From NCBI GenBank assembly GCA_963556695.1, contig CAUWAG010000012.1:992001-1056000 (forward strand): a stretch of 64,000 nt of DNA, read 5' to 3'. The stretch comes from Anthostomella pinea (taxonomy: Eukaryota > Ascomycota > Sordariomycetes > Xylariales > Xylariaceae). A program made the translations under genes and the position numbers. Shown in pieces: positions 21,760-32,718 of the stretch. Positions within the stretch are counted from its first letter, which is position 1; every line of letters starts with the position of its first letter. The notes under the pieces were generated by a model that saw only the letters and a program-made list of their open reading frames with translations, had not been told where the DNA came from and did no database searches.

Positions 21760-21843
21760 TTGCGCTTTCACGAATTTTGGAAATACATATTTAGTTCTTG
21801 TTTAGCCAAGCAGCTTCTGCCAGTGCTAAGCCCCTTCTAGAGG

Positions 21844-21964
21844 TAAAATATTCAGCCTGCAGGTGGCCCACAGTGGGCTGACTAGACAGCGTCTGCTTGT
21901 GGAGATCAGCATATCCATAACTAGCTCAAAAGCCAGATCTTGATTTGGCCTTTAAGCAGCATGA
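21844..21964 (-). repeat. Repeat H, copy 1
   Basis: About 120 bp match 29278-29400 in the opposite orientation, with the shared core GGATATGCTGATCTCCACAA. It lies upstream of the broken paralogue above. Confidence 0.7.
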
Positions 21965-22942
21965 ATATCGACGCTTCAGTTCGGGCTGAAGGGGTTGTCC
22001 ACCTGCGGGATGTCCAAACTGAACTGCATGCAATGCAGATGCGGACTCGAGCTTCTTTCCCACGGTGGATGGTCCAGCCCCCGGCCTCAGTACCGCTACG
22101 GACGGCGGTTTCTATGGGGTAAAAGTTGCAGTCCTTCTTGAGTCTGACGCATTGGTCGCAGCGGTTCTGCGCGTTTTTATTCCGTGATTGGCATCTGATC
22201 TTTCTCTTCTGACGGTTTCCTTTATAGATACCTTAACAACTGCGCTGGCTCTCAGAGGAAGCAACCTGTTAGCCGGATACGGTCGTCACTTACTACAAGC
22301 TATAGATATTCGGCGGTATCCAAGTTTATTGCGTTTCTTCTCACCATGGAGATTGAGGGATTTGGGATCGTTTATCCTCTGTAGCCTCACGTTAAGGGTC
22401 GAGAGGGATATCTTGAAGGCTTTGGACAAAAAGTCTCTTCGTTGGGCGAGAGGTACGTGGGTGGCCTGGGTTGGGTAGGACAGCTGTGCTGGAAGTGGTG
22501 GTGGGTGGGCTTGCTTCGCAAGTCTTACCTCCATGGAGGTAGTTGTCGGTGTCGATTAGGCGGACATGCCAAGGCTGTGGTCAAGCAGACCGTTCGAGGA
22601 GACTTTACCATCTGTTATCACGCTTTGGATAATACTGCCTTCAAAGTACGAGATTACTTGCTATAGCCACTTAACAAGTAGACCAACTTCAGAGTGACCA
22701 GCCAAATTCTGGCGCTGGATGGCGTAAGGATAGCATGCAGGCTCATCTGTGCAAACAGCGATACGTTTATCAGGCAGTCCAATCCTCACAAATAGCTTTA
22801 ACGTTCTGTACGCGCCAGAGTCACCTTGTGGCTTGCGGTCTTCTAATTATAAAAGATACCACGCCATTTGCCAGGCAGCGTTGTCGTATAGTCGGCAAAA
22901 GACACAAGTTGGTCTGTTAGAGAATACAAAATGGGCCATTCC
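21965..22942. other. Spacer with no supported gene
   Basis: A minus-strand frame of 82 aa ends at 22286 and begins near an ATG at about 22534; it lacks any domain. Nothing else stands out. Confidence 0.25.
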
Positions 22943-23212
22943 TCAGGGAGATAAATTTACATTCCAGGGGTTTTTTGTCTCCTTCTTGAGGCCTCCCGAT
23001 ATGGATGATCGGAAGATGAGCAGAGCCACCTCCTCAGCGAGCAGCTTTCCATAGAGTTTCACCGTACCGGTTCTCGGCCCCGCTACCTTGTCGTTAATGG
23101 TCACTTCCTGGAGGTTATGATCCTCTGTCCATTTGTTTAGAGCGCTCGTGATCGCGGGTTGGTAGTCGGAGCCATCGGCGGTCAACCCAAGTCGGCGAGT
23201 AGTCGCAGACAC
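22943..23212 (-). pseudogene. Coding fragment of unknown protein
   Basis: An 89-codon open stretch without a natural ATG has a protein-like composition (TINDKVAGPRTGTVKLYG, then KLLAEEVALLIF). It looks like an internal piece of a larger gene. The family is not recognised. The following 23213-23739 is AT-rich and holds nothing assignable. Confidence 0.3.
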
Positions 23213-23739
23213 TGGAAGCTGTAGTATTTTTAGGACACAAACAAATCGCCATGTCTCTATTATTTGATCGAAAGGCTGTGTTCCTTACATCTTCACACAA
23301 CTTGAAAGCTAGACTGGATAAATTCACTTTCTTCTTGAGCTTCTTGTGCCGAATTTCGATCTTTGTAGGATTCATGAATACATTTTTTGGACATGTCTGA
23401 TCATACGGCTGCCCACGATTGTTTGACTCGTGGAGAATGCATATCCAAATGAAGGTCGAAAGCACGTCTATAAATCCATCTGTGCAGCCGCTCCAAGTCT
23501 GATCTTTTAGAATTAAATATGATTCTTATCCTGATCTGGACCTTTTTAAGAAAGTTTATTTTTTAAAAAGCGAGGCCCTTGATTTCTTTTATAACTATAA
23601 ACATGTTCTATTACCACCCGTAATGCTTTAAACTCCTCATTTCTACCATCATATCTTACACCATACCTCCGCCTTTCTCTGACCAGCTGCGAACATACGT
23701 CAGGGGCGAACCTATCACCTGAACCTGTGTGAACTGATA

Positions 23740-24318
23740 ATGACCAACTCATCGAGAAAGCTTGATCTGATAGGAAGTATCTTTAAGAGTAGTGAATGGT
23801 GCAACACTGTAAAGGCTGACAGTTTCCTGCCATTTCTCTGTGGCAGCGATCTCGCGAAGCTCGACAATTATAGACCATGGGTCGTAATAGATAAGACAAA
23901 GGAGCCCGTCTACTTGGCTCTAGGCCTGACACATAAGCAGCATATTTATCTGAATGCTATAGATGGCTCCGGTTTACCTCACAAAGATCTCTTCTTCAAA
24001 TGCCTGAACCGGTACAAATGGTCAAATGAAGAACAAAGAGATATTTTCTTTCACGTCGCCAATATTGAGCTAAATATCAGCCAATATTACACGGAGGATA
24101 TGCATCGGGCCAATACGGCTTGCATCACGAGGCTTGGCCAAGGGGTCATCGGTAAAGACAAGTTTTTACCTGGACTGGCATTAAGTTTAGGTAATGAGGA
24201 AGCGACAGCTGTGCAGGCCATACACTTACATGGTTACTTGTTCTTCATACTGGACGTCTGGGGCAGCACCATAATGTGGCAATTTTACGACCCGGAGGAT
24301 CAGTCCATTGATTCTTAA
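23740..24318 (+). CDS. Hypothetical protein, intact 192 aa
   Basis: The ATG at 23740 opens an uninterrupted frame. It shows no signal peptide or membrane span. It has aromatic and charged patches (YRPWVVIDKTKEPVYLAL, RYKWSNEEQRDIFFHV) and a C-terminal HLHGYLFFILDVWGS. Amino-acid use is that of a real globular protein. No family is recognised. It lies just upstream of the polyketide synthase tail, on the same strand, but nothing links them functionally. It has no stops, in contrast with most neighbours, which suggests recent arrival or selection. Confidence 0.5.
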   Translation: MTNSSRKLDLIGSIFKSSEWCNTVKADSFLPFLCGSDLAKLDNYRPWVVIDKTKEPVYLALGLTHKQHIYLNAIDGSGLPHKDLFFKCLNRYKWSNEEQRDIFFHVANIELNISQYYTEDMHRANTACITRLGQGVIGKDKFLPGLALSLGNEEATAVQAIHLHGYLFFILDVWGSTIMWQFYDPEDQSIDS

Positions 24319-24339
24319 ACAGTGATGGAAGGAAATATT

Positions 24340-25387
24340 TAGCTAGAAAGGGCGTTGTTCACGCTGCTGTTTCGTACGAGGACCTCTCGTTTAACAAGCT
24401 TACTACTGCGCAGTGGAACCAAGGTCTCGCAGCCAAGGTCCACGGAACCAAGAACTTGCACGAGGCAACCAGGTCGTGTCCACTCGATTTTCTCGTTATG
24501 ACAACGTCAGCTGAATGCGTGCTAGCACTCGCCACCCAGAGTGCGTATACGGCATCGAACAATTTTCAAGAAATGTTTGCACGTTACCGGCGAGGCCTTG
24601 GCCTCCCTGCCTCCACAGCTTCCTTTGGCCTCATAACGGACGTCGGGTCACTAAGCACAAACAGCACCACGCTTAGCTTGATGGCCCGTAACAAGGTGCT
24701 TAATGTGACAACGCATCAGTTCCTACAGCTTCTCGAACTGGCCTTGCTGAACAACTTGGTCGGGCCCTCGGGTGGGACCACTCAGGGTTGGACCGGTGCC
24801 CAAGATGACCCCTTTTCCGGTGCCAATGTCATCACGTGCTTCGATCCGCGCGCCATGGCCGCCAGAGAGCGCGAAGGACTGGCTTCCGGCAGCGGCCATG
24901 CAGGCAGCCTGGCACCTCGATGGTACAGCGACATGAGGGTCGGGCAGGTGATGCGGGCCTTGGAGGACGCCGAATGGTACTTTAAGGACGTCGATACGGC
25001 AGCCGCAAACTGCAAGCATTCCAAGGACGACAGTAGCCGCGGCAAGTCGGCCACCACAGACCTGCGCCGCCAATTTAATGAACTTATCAAGGCAATGGCC
25101 GGGCCGGGACCGAGGATGACCGGGCCAAGATGGAAGACATGGTGTCGACTACGATTGCCGGGACGGTGGCACAGATGCTCTTCATCGACGTCTTGGGCGT
25201 TGACGCGGCGCGCACGGTGGCCGACTACGGCGTCGATAGCCTCATCGCGGCTGAGCTGCGAAACTGGCTGAATATGGCTTTTGGGGTCGATATCAGTATG
25301 CTCGAGCTGCTTGATACGAAGACTTGTATGCGAGATCTAGCCAGAGGCATCGTCAATAGGGCGTTAGCTACAGGTCATCAGGCATGA
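24340..25387 (+). pseudogene. C-terminal KR-ACP tail of a reducing polyketide synthase
   Basis: The frame starts within a ketoreductase (ARKGVVHAAVSYED, KVHGTKNLHEAT, SAYTASNNFQEMFARY, with the catalytic Tyr of the YxxxN box). It runs through a linker and shifts by one base near 25108 into an acyl carrier protein (EDMVSTTIAGTV, then GVDSLIAAELRNW with the phosphopantetheine Ser). The stop is at 25385-25387. In a whole synthase these domains reduce the beta-keto group and carry the chain. All upstream domains (KS, AT, DH and so on) are missing, so this is an orphan 3' end, cut at about 24340. Confidence 0.85.
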
Positions 25388-25870
25388 GCCCAAGGATGGG
25401 ACAGTAAGTTTAGTTACAATAAGGTACTAAAAGATCTCAAGTATCAACCTTTGTGTGAAGTATCAACTGAGTCCCGCAGTACCTGAAGGTGTCTAGTCCC
25501 TGTGGACTTTAATGATGTACAGCAGGTAGGAAGGTAGTCATCACAATAGCTCTGATTCTACCGCCTGCATGCAGCCGTAGGGGTGCCGCTACTACCGTAG
25601 ACGTATGGTTGACGCACTGCGCATCCCTTGAGCCCTGGGGGGAAAGGTCGAATTGACCTCATGGGATTGATCATATCAATGAGACTGCGTAAGAAAGCCG
25701 AGCTTTGGACAGAATCATACCACCTAGACCTGATTGACCTCGCAGCCTCATTAACAACGTCATTGTCGTTAAGTCAGCATGGAACTTTGGAAGGCATTGG
25801 GTCCTAATCAATAAGGCCCGTTTATGGTACCGCGGTATGACGTAGGCTCCTTTGAAGTCCTTATTGTCGA
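25388..25870. other. Unassigned spacer downstream of the PKS tail
   Basis: No gene or named repeat is recognised on either strand. Confidence 0.3.
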
Positions 25871-25879
25871 TCGGCTCTG

Positions 25880-26103
25880 GTGTGGAAGAAGGCACATTCG
25901 CCGATGCATCAGCCCATGCCTGGCGGGCTATAATTTCCTTTATAAGCCAGGGAATCTTACCAACGCTGACAGGAGCACCCGTCCATACGGATGGGCTGCC
26001 TCCGCGTCAAGTATAAAAGGGGGATGATGGCACAAGCTTTGGACTCCCGCCCCTTATCCTTCCATTTCTCCTTTCTCCCTATATAACTCCTCCGCGGCCT
26101 ATC
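25880..26103 (+). promoter_or_regulatory. Promoter region derived from dispersed repeat A
   Basis: From GATGCATCAGCC at about 25903 to GGCTGCCTCCGCGTCA at about 25995 the sequence parallels 60330-60445, upstream of another gene. TATAAAAGGGGG at about 26012 and CTATATAA at about 26079 are good TATA candidates for the gene starting at 26104. Confidence 0.5.
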
Positions 26104-27276
26104 ATGGACTTCCCTGAAGATACTCCGTATCTGTCTCATGATTCTCTTTGGAACTTGGATCGAAGCCGCTACTCAAGTCTTTCTGATAATATTCAGAGCG
26201 AGATTAGCGCCTTTTTCATACCGGTCGACTCGAACCAACTTCCCCATGACAACTACCTGGGTATTTTACCTGATTACCTGCAAAGGGGCTTCTGGTCGAA
26301 TGGTCTTCTCGGTAGATCTTATGACATCGACTTCACTCATTTCAAAGGCGGCACTGGCAAAGCAAATAGTGCTGCTAAAACTAAAAGCGCGAGTTTCATG
26401 ATGGATTTGCTCACCGATCACAATTCCGGCAACCTATGTTCGAACTGGGACGCATCAGCCAGAGGAAATGACGTGGATTCAACAAGGATGGTCAATGATG
26501 CGCTATTTGCAGAGTACCTGGCACTCAATATAACCGGACCCGGTTTCGAGGCATTGCCCAATCCAGAGAGCAGGAGCAAGCCGGACGCAGTGATTGAAGG
26601 AAATTGCTTAGGCCCTGTTATATCCCCCTAATCATCTACGTCCGACTCGCAGAGCCCATCAAACGCCACAACAATCTGTCCTCCAAGCTATAACAATAAT
26701 ACAGTGTCTGCCGCACAGGCTAGCAAAGCTGAAGAGAGCAAAAGGCAGAATGAGAGGCTGGCGATGGAATCGTTGGCTGACACGACCACATCGTCATCAC
26801 TGGAGCTTGGGCCAGAGCCTGGTTTTGCTGACAGGCTGGCCGTGTGGAAACGACCACGGCCTCCAAAGAGAATCCGAACAGATACAACAAAGGAACGGAA
26901 GCCAAAGCGAGCACGAGGTCTGGGAAGGAAATCAAGACGTTGGAAAAAAGTATATATTCATATAGAGAGCATCGTTTATCAAATAGACGGGTGGAGTGAG
27001 ATATTGACGTGGGATCGGCATAGAAAGGGATGGCGTCGTGGCAGTGCTGAGATTTGGGATGGTGAGGACCTGGGTTGTTACCTGTTGGCTGGACTACCTA
27101 TGTTCTCGGCTGTAGTACGGCCAGGTGGAGACGGATTCCCAATAAAGGTTACATGGGACAAGGAAATGGGGAAGTTCACGGGCTTCGACAAGATGTGTGA
27201 AAAAGAGATATATATCAGGGCTGATGAGATGGGCGACTTGCTTCTCGATGTAACCTGTGGGGTTCAAATTCAGTGA
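26104..27276 (+). pseudogene. Unknown two-copy gene family, near-intact copy (one stop)
   Basis: The ATG at 26104 opens a single frame of 390 codons with one TAA at 26629-26631 (CAA to TAA fits). Residues 1-175 are acidic and Asp/Ser-rich. Residues about 240-280 hold a strong basic cluster (KRPRPPKRIRTD, KPKRARGLGRKSRR) that looks like a bipartite nuclear signal. The C-terminal 100 residues form a compact domain with EIWDGEDLG, YLLAGLPMFSAVVRPGG and GKFTGFDKMCEKE, shared with the broken copy at 20914-21759. A valine-start frame after the stop gives a 191-codon remnant. No known domain is recognised. Good TATA boxes lie upstream. Confidence 0.65.
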
Positions 27277-27288
27277 TAGTTAGCATGA

Positions 27289-27420
27289 GTGATTCATAGC
27301 CAGCTTCAGTTTATCTCATGTATGCGTATCACACTACTTCACTGGCTCCGGCGCCCAATCCTTCATAGTCGCTCGACAGCATCGAACACGCGCCATCCGA
27401 CGAGGCATATGTACAGCCAC
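27289..27420 (+). repeat. Dispersed repeat A, partial copy 3
   Basis: It starts directly after the stop of the preceding gene with GTGATTCATAGCCAGC and reaches the core GACAGCATCGAACACGCGCC, ending near GAGGCATATGTAC. The next 290 bases hold nothing recognised. Confidence 0.6.
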
Positions 27421-27712
27421 GGCCGTGTTGCAGTTGGAGTAACAAGCTTCGGCTGGGAGATGGATCCAATGGTGGTAGTGTACATGGGACGTCGAGTGGA
27501 CATTTTGTAAATGAGGTCGATACCAATGCCAAAACAAGTTAATAAAAGGGAATGGGCAACTTGATATATTTATAGACAATCAAACTGTATACTAAGAGGT
27601 CTCGAAGTAGCGCCCAAGTGGTATTTTCCGGATTGCTTGGACGCTAAAGTGTATAGTATACTCTAGCTCTATAAAACATTAAGAAGTTGTTCTTATAAGG
27701 TATCTATTAGAA

Positions 27713-27760
27713 CAGGCTTAAACGATCAATCATAATACTCGAGTATGGGGTCAAGGCCAT
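27713..27760 (-). repeat. Fragment of repeat B plus AGT microsatellite
   Basis: The minus strand matches the 3' part of repeat B (TACTCGAGTATTATGATTGA), full copies of which are at 32037-32242 and 58339-58542. A short AGT run follows at about 27760-27773. Confidence 0.6.
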
Positions 27761-27814
27761 AGTAGTAGTAGTAGCATTTAACGCCAGTGGGCCTGCCGCA
27801 TAACGGCGGCCCAG

Positions 27815-28470
27815 GGCCTCCAAAAGGGCGCGCGGCCGTGCTAGGCTAGGTCTTATACTATATGATATACAGCTGCCCAGCTAGCAGATCTCGTCCGTAG
27901 ACAGCTACTGTATCTAAGCAGCGGGTCGTGTCGTGTCCCCCCTCCTCCGGGTGAGGGATGGTATCGACATCTATCCCGATCTGCGATATCATTGATTCTG
28001 GGGCTCCGTAGGGCTGACACGAAGCTTCCAACCTCCCATCCGCCAATAGGTCACCGTCTAGCCGACCGTATCACGAGCTCCTCCCACCGTAGCGGTTCAC
28101 CGGCGATTTGAACAGTCGCGTTCGTCAGCCCCTTCTATCGACGTATGTTCGGCATCGGGGCTCTCTCGTATCGTGGTTCGGGGCCGTCGACGTCGGGTCG
28201 TCGCAAAGGCGACTCGTCGCTAAAGAGCGACGCGCGTCGTGATCCTCGTCAGGTCCTGCGGCGACGAGCGGCACGTCTCCTTTCCCTAAGGTCTGGAGCC
28301 GTCATGACGGCGACGACGACTTCGAGGTCGCCGTCGTCGTCACTGAGCTGTTGTCGACTGTCTCTAAGCCGGATCTCCCGTATTCTCCTTCTACAGCCAA
28401 AAACAGCTGCTGTTAGTAAATGAGTGGCTAAGAGTGATTCATAGCCAGCCTCGGCTTTATCCGCATGTAT
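27815..28470 (-). pseudogene. GC-rich coding relic ending in YGRDLLAG
   Basis: The minus strand gives several coding-like stretches in different frames: CRRRIREIRLRDSRQQLSDD, RRASLFSDESPLRRPD, GLTNATVQIAGEPLRWEEL and, at the end, AVYGRDLLAGQLYII. The last motif recurs at 56590-56640 on the plus strand as EYGRDLLAGWLYI. The block 28150-28390 is markedly GC- and CG-rich compared with its surroundings, so it has escaped C-to-T decay. The family is unknown. Confidence 0.35.
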
Positions 28471-28690
28471 CACCTTGTAACATTTCAGAATCTCTTCGCC
28501 CTGAGATCATAGCAGCGGCCTGCTCAGCGAGGGCATACACGGATGCCTGCGTGTAGGCACCGATCGCAATTGGGACAACCGAGGCATCAGCTATGCATCA
28601 GCCACGCATCAGTCGTGCATCACATTCAATCATGCCGTAGCTTTTATCTCCATTGCGCACGTCTTAGAGCCTACTGCAACGGCCATAACA
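28414..28690 (+). repeat. Dispersed repeat A, copy 4, with copia scrap
   Basis: The sequence to about 28625 follows copy 1 (210-395) closely, including ACGCATCAGTCGTGCATCAC. From about 28622 the minus strand matches 40908-40955 (GTGCGCAATGGAGATAAAAG), a piece of copia RNase H. The spacer 28691-29037 holds nothing recognised. Confidence 0.6.
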
Positions 28691-29037
28691 CCATTACAAC
28701 TCCTCAGTCAAGAGGAGGCTGTATATATTGGCAGAATACTGCACGACCATCAGGATGACTCATGAACATTACGCCCCGATCTAGCCCCCTCTGGCACAAA
28801 ACAGCCATAGTCGCATAAGAGCATCCGAGGAAAGGGAGAATAAACAGACAGGAATGGGTGGCTAGACAAATAACTGGACAATATATTATCAAATATAGGC
28901 CATGTCATGTTGCTTCCGCGTTATGATAGATTCGGGTGAACCATGGTTCGAAAACGGATGGTCAAATGCTGCCAGCAATGGCCATCGAAACCCTGCGGGC
29001 GCCTTCTACATCGCAGGGTGGTTGTATTTCTGCATGA

Positions 29038-29210
29038 GGTAGCAATGGGTCATGGGATTAGTTGGGCAGCAGTCAGGGAAGATAAAACCGAACCATGAGC
29101 AGGGACTGGATCATGAACAAGAGCTTGACCAAGTGCTAGGACTGGATCACGAAGTAGGAACTGGACTGCTAGCGGAAAATGAACTATGACCAGAAAATGG
29201 ATCATGGACA
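29038..29210 (+). repeat. Dispersed repeat A 5' part with 18-bp minisatellite
   Basis: After GTTGGGCAGCAGTCAGGG the minisatellite runs from 29092 for six and a half units, one of them 19 bp long. It is the clearest plus-strand array after 8871-8942. Confidence 0.8.
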
Positions 29211-29277
29211 TAAATTTCTGCCCTATGAGTATATCAGAATCAGAACAACCGAACGTCGTAAGGAACTCAAGCGTCGC

Positions 29278-29400
29278 TATTCACGCTGCTTAATAGCCAA
29301 ATCAAGATCTGACTTTTTAAGCTAGTTGTGGATATGCTGATCTCCACAAGCAGACGCTGTCTTGTCAGCCCACTGTGGACCAACTGCAGGCTGAATGCTT
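29278..29400 (+). repeat. Repeat H, copy 2
   Basis: It is the inverted match of 21844-21964. TACATATAAGCC follows it and resembles a TATA element, so it may belong to an LTR. Confidence 0.6.
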
Positions 29401-29570
29401 GTACATATAAGCCGAGAGTGCTTGCATCCAATACGGGCCTATCAGGCTAGCATAGATAACTGTTAGATTCAAGCGAGTTCAGATTTTTCAGGTTGTTAAG
29501 TGTATTTTGTTGTTGTTCTTGTTCTGCTCTGCTTCTTCAGCGTACAGAGATTGATGATCTGTCTTCTTAG

Positions 29571-29860
29571 TGCCCCATGAATCATGCTGTTTCACAAGAG
29601 ATGGAATTCTCATATTTTTTTACGTGGATGACATAGTGGTTGCATATAGGAAAGAGAAAGAGGCTACTGCCAACCACTTACATCGTCTAGGTTCATCCCT
29701 GTCAGTCTACATACAGAGGAACCTAATGGTACTAACGAAAAGAGTCATGGAATTTGATGTATCCAACCAACGGGGGGATCTGGTGGTCTCGCTCGAACCA
29801 ACGATGATTCCTGGTGATTCGAGGGATCCGAGGGATCCGAATCTGGTGATTTTTAATTGA
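29571..29860 (+). mobile_element. Copia RT fragment with FYVDD box
   Basis: The frame reads CCFTRDGILIFFYVDDIVVA and KEKEATANHLHR, the core catalytic region of a Ty1/copia reverse transcriptase. After about 29705 the similarity fades. It is only 45-95 codons long and not functional. Confidence 0.75.
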
Positions 29861-30144
29861 ATGAAAGAATCTGGTGCCCAAAAGACAAATTCATCAATGA
29901 GCACGGCCCCCGCTTAATCTGCGAATTGGAGGACCTCATAAAACAAGGCCTGCATGAAGCAGGTCTGGTATGGGGGGATGCAAAGCCGGGCAACATACTG
30001 GTGGACAAGGATTACAATGCTTGGCTGATCGATTTTGGCGGTAGTTTTACTCCTGGGTGGGTTGACGAGAATAATAAGGATACGAAGGTTGGAGACCTGC
30101 AGGGGTTGGACCGGATAAAGGACTGGTTGGCAACGAAGTCCTGA
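29857..30144 (+). pseudogene. Kinase-like C-terminal fragment, GDAKPxN type
   Basis: The frame contains LVWGDAKPGNILVD and AWLIDFGGSFTPGWVD and ends with the tail GDLQGLDRIKDWLA. The first matches the catalytic loop and the second the DFG region of a fungal kinase/aminoglycoside-phosphotransferase-like family. The N-lobe is missing and copia sequence abuts it. Relatives lie at 32719-33207 and 39640-39775. Confidence 0.65.
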
Positions 30145-30448
30145 TCAATATCTAAACGAGGGTGGATGGTAAGGGCGCCCCTTGCCGCCGGGGTCTCCTT
30201 ACGGAGTATATAGGAGAATCATGTACCGAGAAATTCTCCCATAGACACTCCTCCGACGCCTCCAAGAACCTTCTAGTTTACCAAAGAGTTGGGGCTCGGA
30301 CGTACGGGGCATCTGACCCACCCAGAGGACAGACATAATAAATTTCATACACGCTCAAGGAGCGCAGGAGGACAAGACAGTACAACGCGCGGGACTAACC
30401 CAGTAACCTGAACTCGCTTGCAGCTGACAGTAACAGCTGCAGGGCGTC

Positions 30449-32053
30449 TGCCTCGTTGTCGACGTACTGGACGAGTGTATAGGTGGCCTACCACAGTTGC
30501 TCGAGTTGATTGTCGAGACCTCGCAAGCAACCTGCGCTAAGTGGCTCATCTCAAGCCGCAACTGGCCGCAGATTAAAGAAGAGCTGTCCAACGTGGCGCA
30601 CAGGCTATCACTCGAAGTCAATGCGAAGTCGGTCGCAGTGGCTGTGGACAGCTACATCTTGCACAAGGTGTCCCAACTTGTATAACGGAAGAGCTATCGA
30701 GACAACACCGCCGACCAAGTTCGCCAGTACTTGTCATCGAACGCTGACAGCACTTTTCTCTGGGTCGCCTTGGTTTGCCAGGAACTTGCGAAGACACGCT
30801 AAAGGAATGCTTTACAGAAAGTCAAGTCTTTCCCGTCGGGTCTCGATTCCCTCTATCGACGGATGATACAACAAGTTCGCGCATCGGAAGACGCCAAGCT
30901 TTGTACGCAGGTGCTTGCTCTCGTAGCAACGACCTATTGCCCACCCTCGCTTGCTGAGTCTACCACATTCATCAAAGAAGACGGCAGCACGGTGGGAGTT
31001 GCCGAATCGCTGAAGGATATTGTCAGTCTTTGCGGCTCGTTCCTTACTATTCGCGAGGACATAGTCTGCTTTGTCCATCAGTCGGCGAAGGACTTCTTAA
31101 TGAAAGAGGAAACGGTCATCCTTTCCCCCGAGCAGCAAGTAGCCGTCCATGGCCAAATCTTTTCCAGGTCGACCGAGGCCATATCCCAGACACTGAAACG
31201 TGACATATACGGACTGCACGACCCGGGCTTCCCTATTGAGGATGTCCCTCGACAGAGACCTGACCCAGACCCACTGGCGGCGATAGGATACTCCTGTGTC
31301 TACTGGGTCAACCACTTGATTGATGCCAGCAAGGCTCTGGGTAGGGACGACAGCGTACAAGAGTACGGGGCGGCAGAAAGGTTCCTGCGGGGAAAGGGTC
31401 TCTACTGGATCGAGTCGTTGAGTCTACTCCGGAGCATGTCGGAAGGGATGCTCGCATTAGACAGGCCACTACGGCATTTGCAGGTAAGTCAATACTTTCT
31501 GCTACACGGCCTTGCAGAGCTAATAGTATAAAGGGGCGGTCGGGGGCGTCTGGATTTCAGGCGCTCATAAAAGACGCCTACCGTCTGTTACAAACCTTCA
31601 GGCCGGCAATCGAGAGCCGGCCACTTCAAGCGTACACCTCACTATTCGTGTTCAGCGCAGACGGGCACATGCGAAGCGATCCTTGAGGGCCATGCTGATT
31701 GCGTCAACTCGGCGGCCTTCTCGGCCGACGGGCGGCGCGTCGTCTCGGCGTCGTACGACCGGACCGTCCGGCTCTGGGACGCCGCCTCGGGTGCGTGCCT
31801 TTCTTCATATGAGGTCGGCTACACCTCAACCGTCTCGTTTGATCCGACCGGCACCCTGATCCACACCGGCGCGGGCGACATTTGCATAGACGAGTCGATG
31901 TCCGTGGATATCGATACGCATGCCCAAAAGCCTGTGCAACGGAAAGACTACGGTCTTAGTCCCGATCGGGCTTGGATTCTACAGCATTCCAAGGAGGTCC
32001 TCTTGCTCCCTCCCGAGTACCGGCCAAACGAGTCTGCTGTTGGATCCATGTGA
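30449..32053 (+). pseudogene. NACHT-WD40 NOD-like receptor, truncated and collapsed
   Basis: The frame opens inside the NACHT domain at the Walker B region (CLVVDVLDEC). It continues through WLISSRNWPQIKEEL, NADSTFLWVALVCQELA and SLKDIVSLCGSFLTIRED to FVHQSAKDFL. TAA codons at 30683-30685 and 30800-30802 interrupt one otherwise continuous frame. A 77-nt intron (31484-31560, GTAAGT to TTTCAG) is followed by ALIKDAYRLLQ and LQAYTSLFVFS. At about 31655 the frame changes and only one and a half WD40 repeats remain (EGHADCVNSAAFSADG, YDRTVRLWDAASGAC), so most of the beta-propeller has been deleted. The 3' end runs into repeat B. NLRs of this type take part in fungal allorecognition. Confidence 0.85.
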
Positions 32054-32242
32054 TTCCAGCCTGCAAACCATCTATACCAAGACCCACATGTATGATTAGA
32101 TAAGAGATTAGATACCGGATTCCGAGGTCACTTAGCCAGACCTTCAAGTCCAGCTAGACCTCCCAATCCAACCATCAGCAACATCATGACCTTGACCCCA
32201 TACTCGAGTATTATGATTGATCGTTCAAGCCTGTCCCGACAG
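32037..32242 (+). repeat. Repeat B, copy 1 (possible solo LTR)
   Basis: It starts TGTTGGATCC and ends CCCGACA, which together resemble LTR ends (TGTTGGA...TCCAACA in the other copy). It matches 58339-58542 over about 200 bp at roughly 93 percent by eye. No 5-bp target duplication could be found, and the LTR might instead extend to ATATCTAACA at 32374. Confidence 0.6.
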
Positions 32243-32383
32243 GATTGCTGTAAAAGGACACACTGTCTTTTTCCCACATGCATTCTTTTTGTATTTCTCA
32301 TATATCAGGGCCTTCTGCCCTTCAGGAACTATTCCCGGTTACTCTCCTTCAGTAAAACACTTTGATATCTAACAGACTATCTC

Positions 32384-32698
32384 TTGCCCAGCAAAAACGA
32401 GCTCTCTCACATTCAGGACCGCCTCAAGGCAGCCCAGGTGCCGTACCACCTCTGGGCGCAGCGAGTCTCTCTCGAGATGTCAGGAGATTTCGTTCAGGCT
32501 GCTCAGTTCGCACGAGCAGGTCCAACAGACTTGGTTACGCTGCTGGAGGCCACTTTTCAGCTCCTCTCTGATGCAGGACAACAAACGAAGAGAAAGTTCC
32601 ATGATATCGGCCCCGACAACCAATACTTGGTCCACGCGGGTCGTGAGCACACCTCCCGAGTCGGCCCCCTTCAAGCACCCTTTGCTCATCCCGAATAG
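32384..32698 (+). pseudogene. Gag-like open frame
   Basis: A 104-codon frame (no ATG at its start) contains HIQDRLKAAQVPYHLWAQR and DLVTLLEATFQLLSDAGQ. Its helical character and position just after an LTR-like repeat suggest the N-terminal part of a retrotransposon Gag. No zinc knuckle is present. The assignment is weak. Confidence 0.35.
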
Positions 32699-32718
32699 TA
32701 TTCCAGAACATCCGATCG

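Noticed and set aside
26600..26720. Intron hiding the TAA at 26629 in the 26.1-kb gene
   Set aside because: No convincing donor, branch site and acceptor set was found that keeps the frame; a single nonsense change is simpler.
28145..28423. Plus-strand Arg/Ser-rich frame in the GC-rich block
   Set aside because: The minus strand has the more protein-like reading; this one looks like a by-product of CGTCG-rich DNA.
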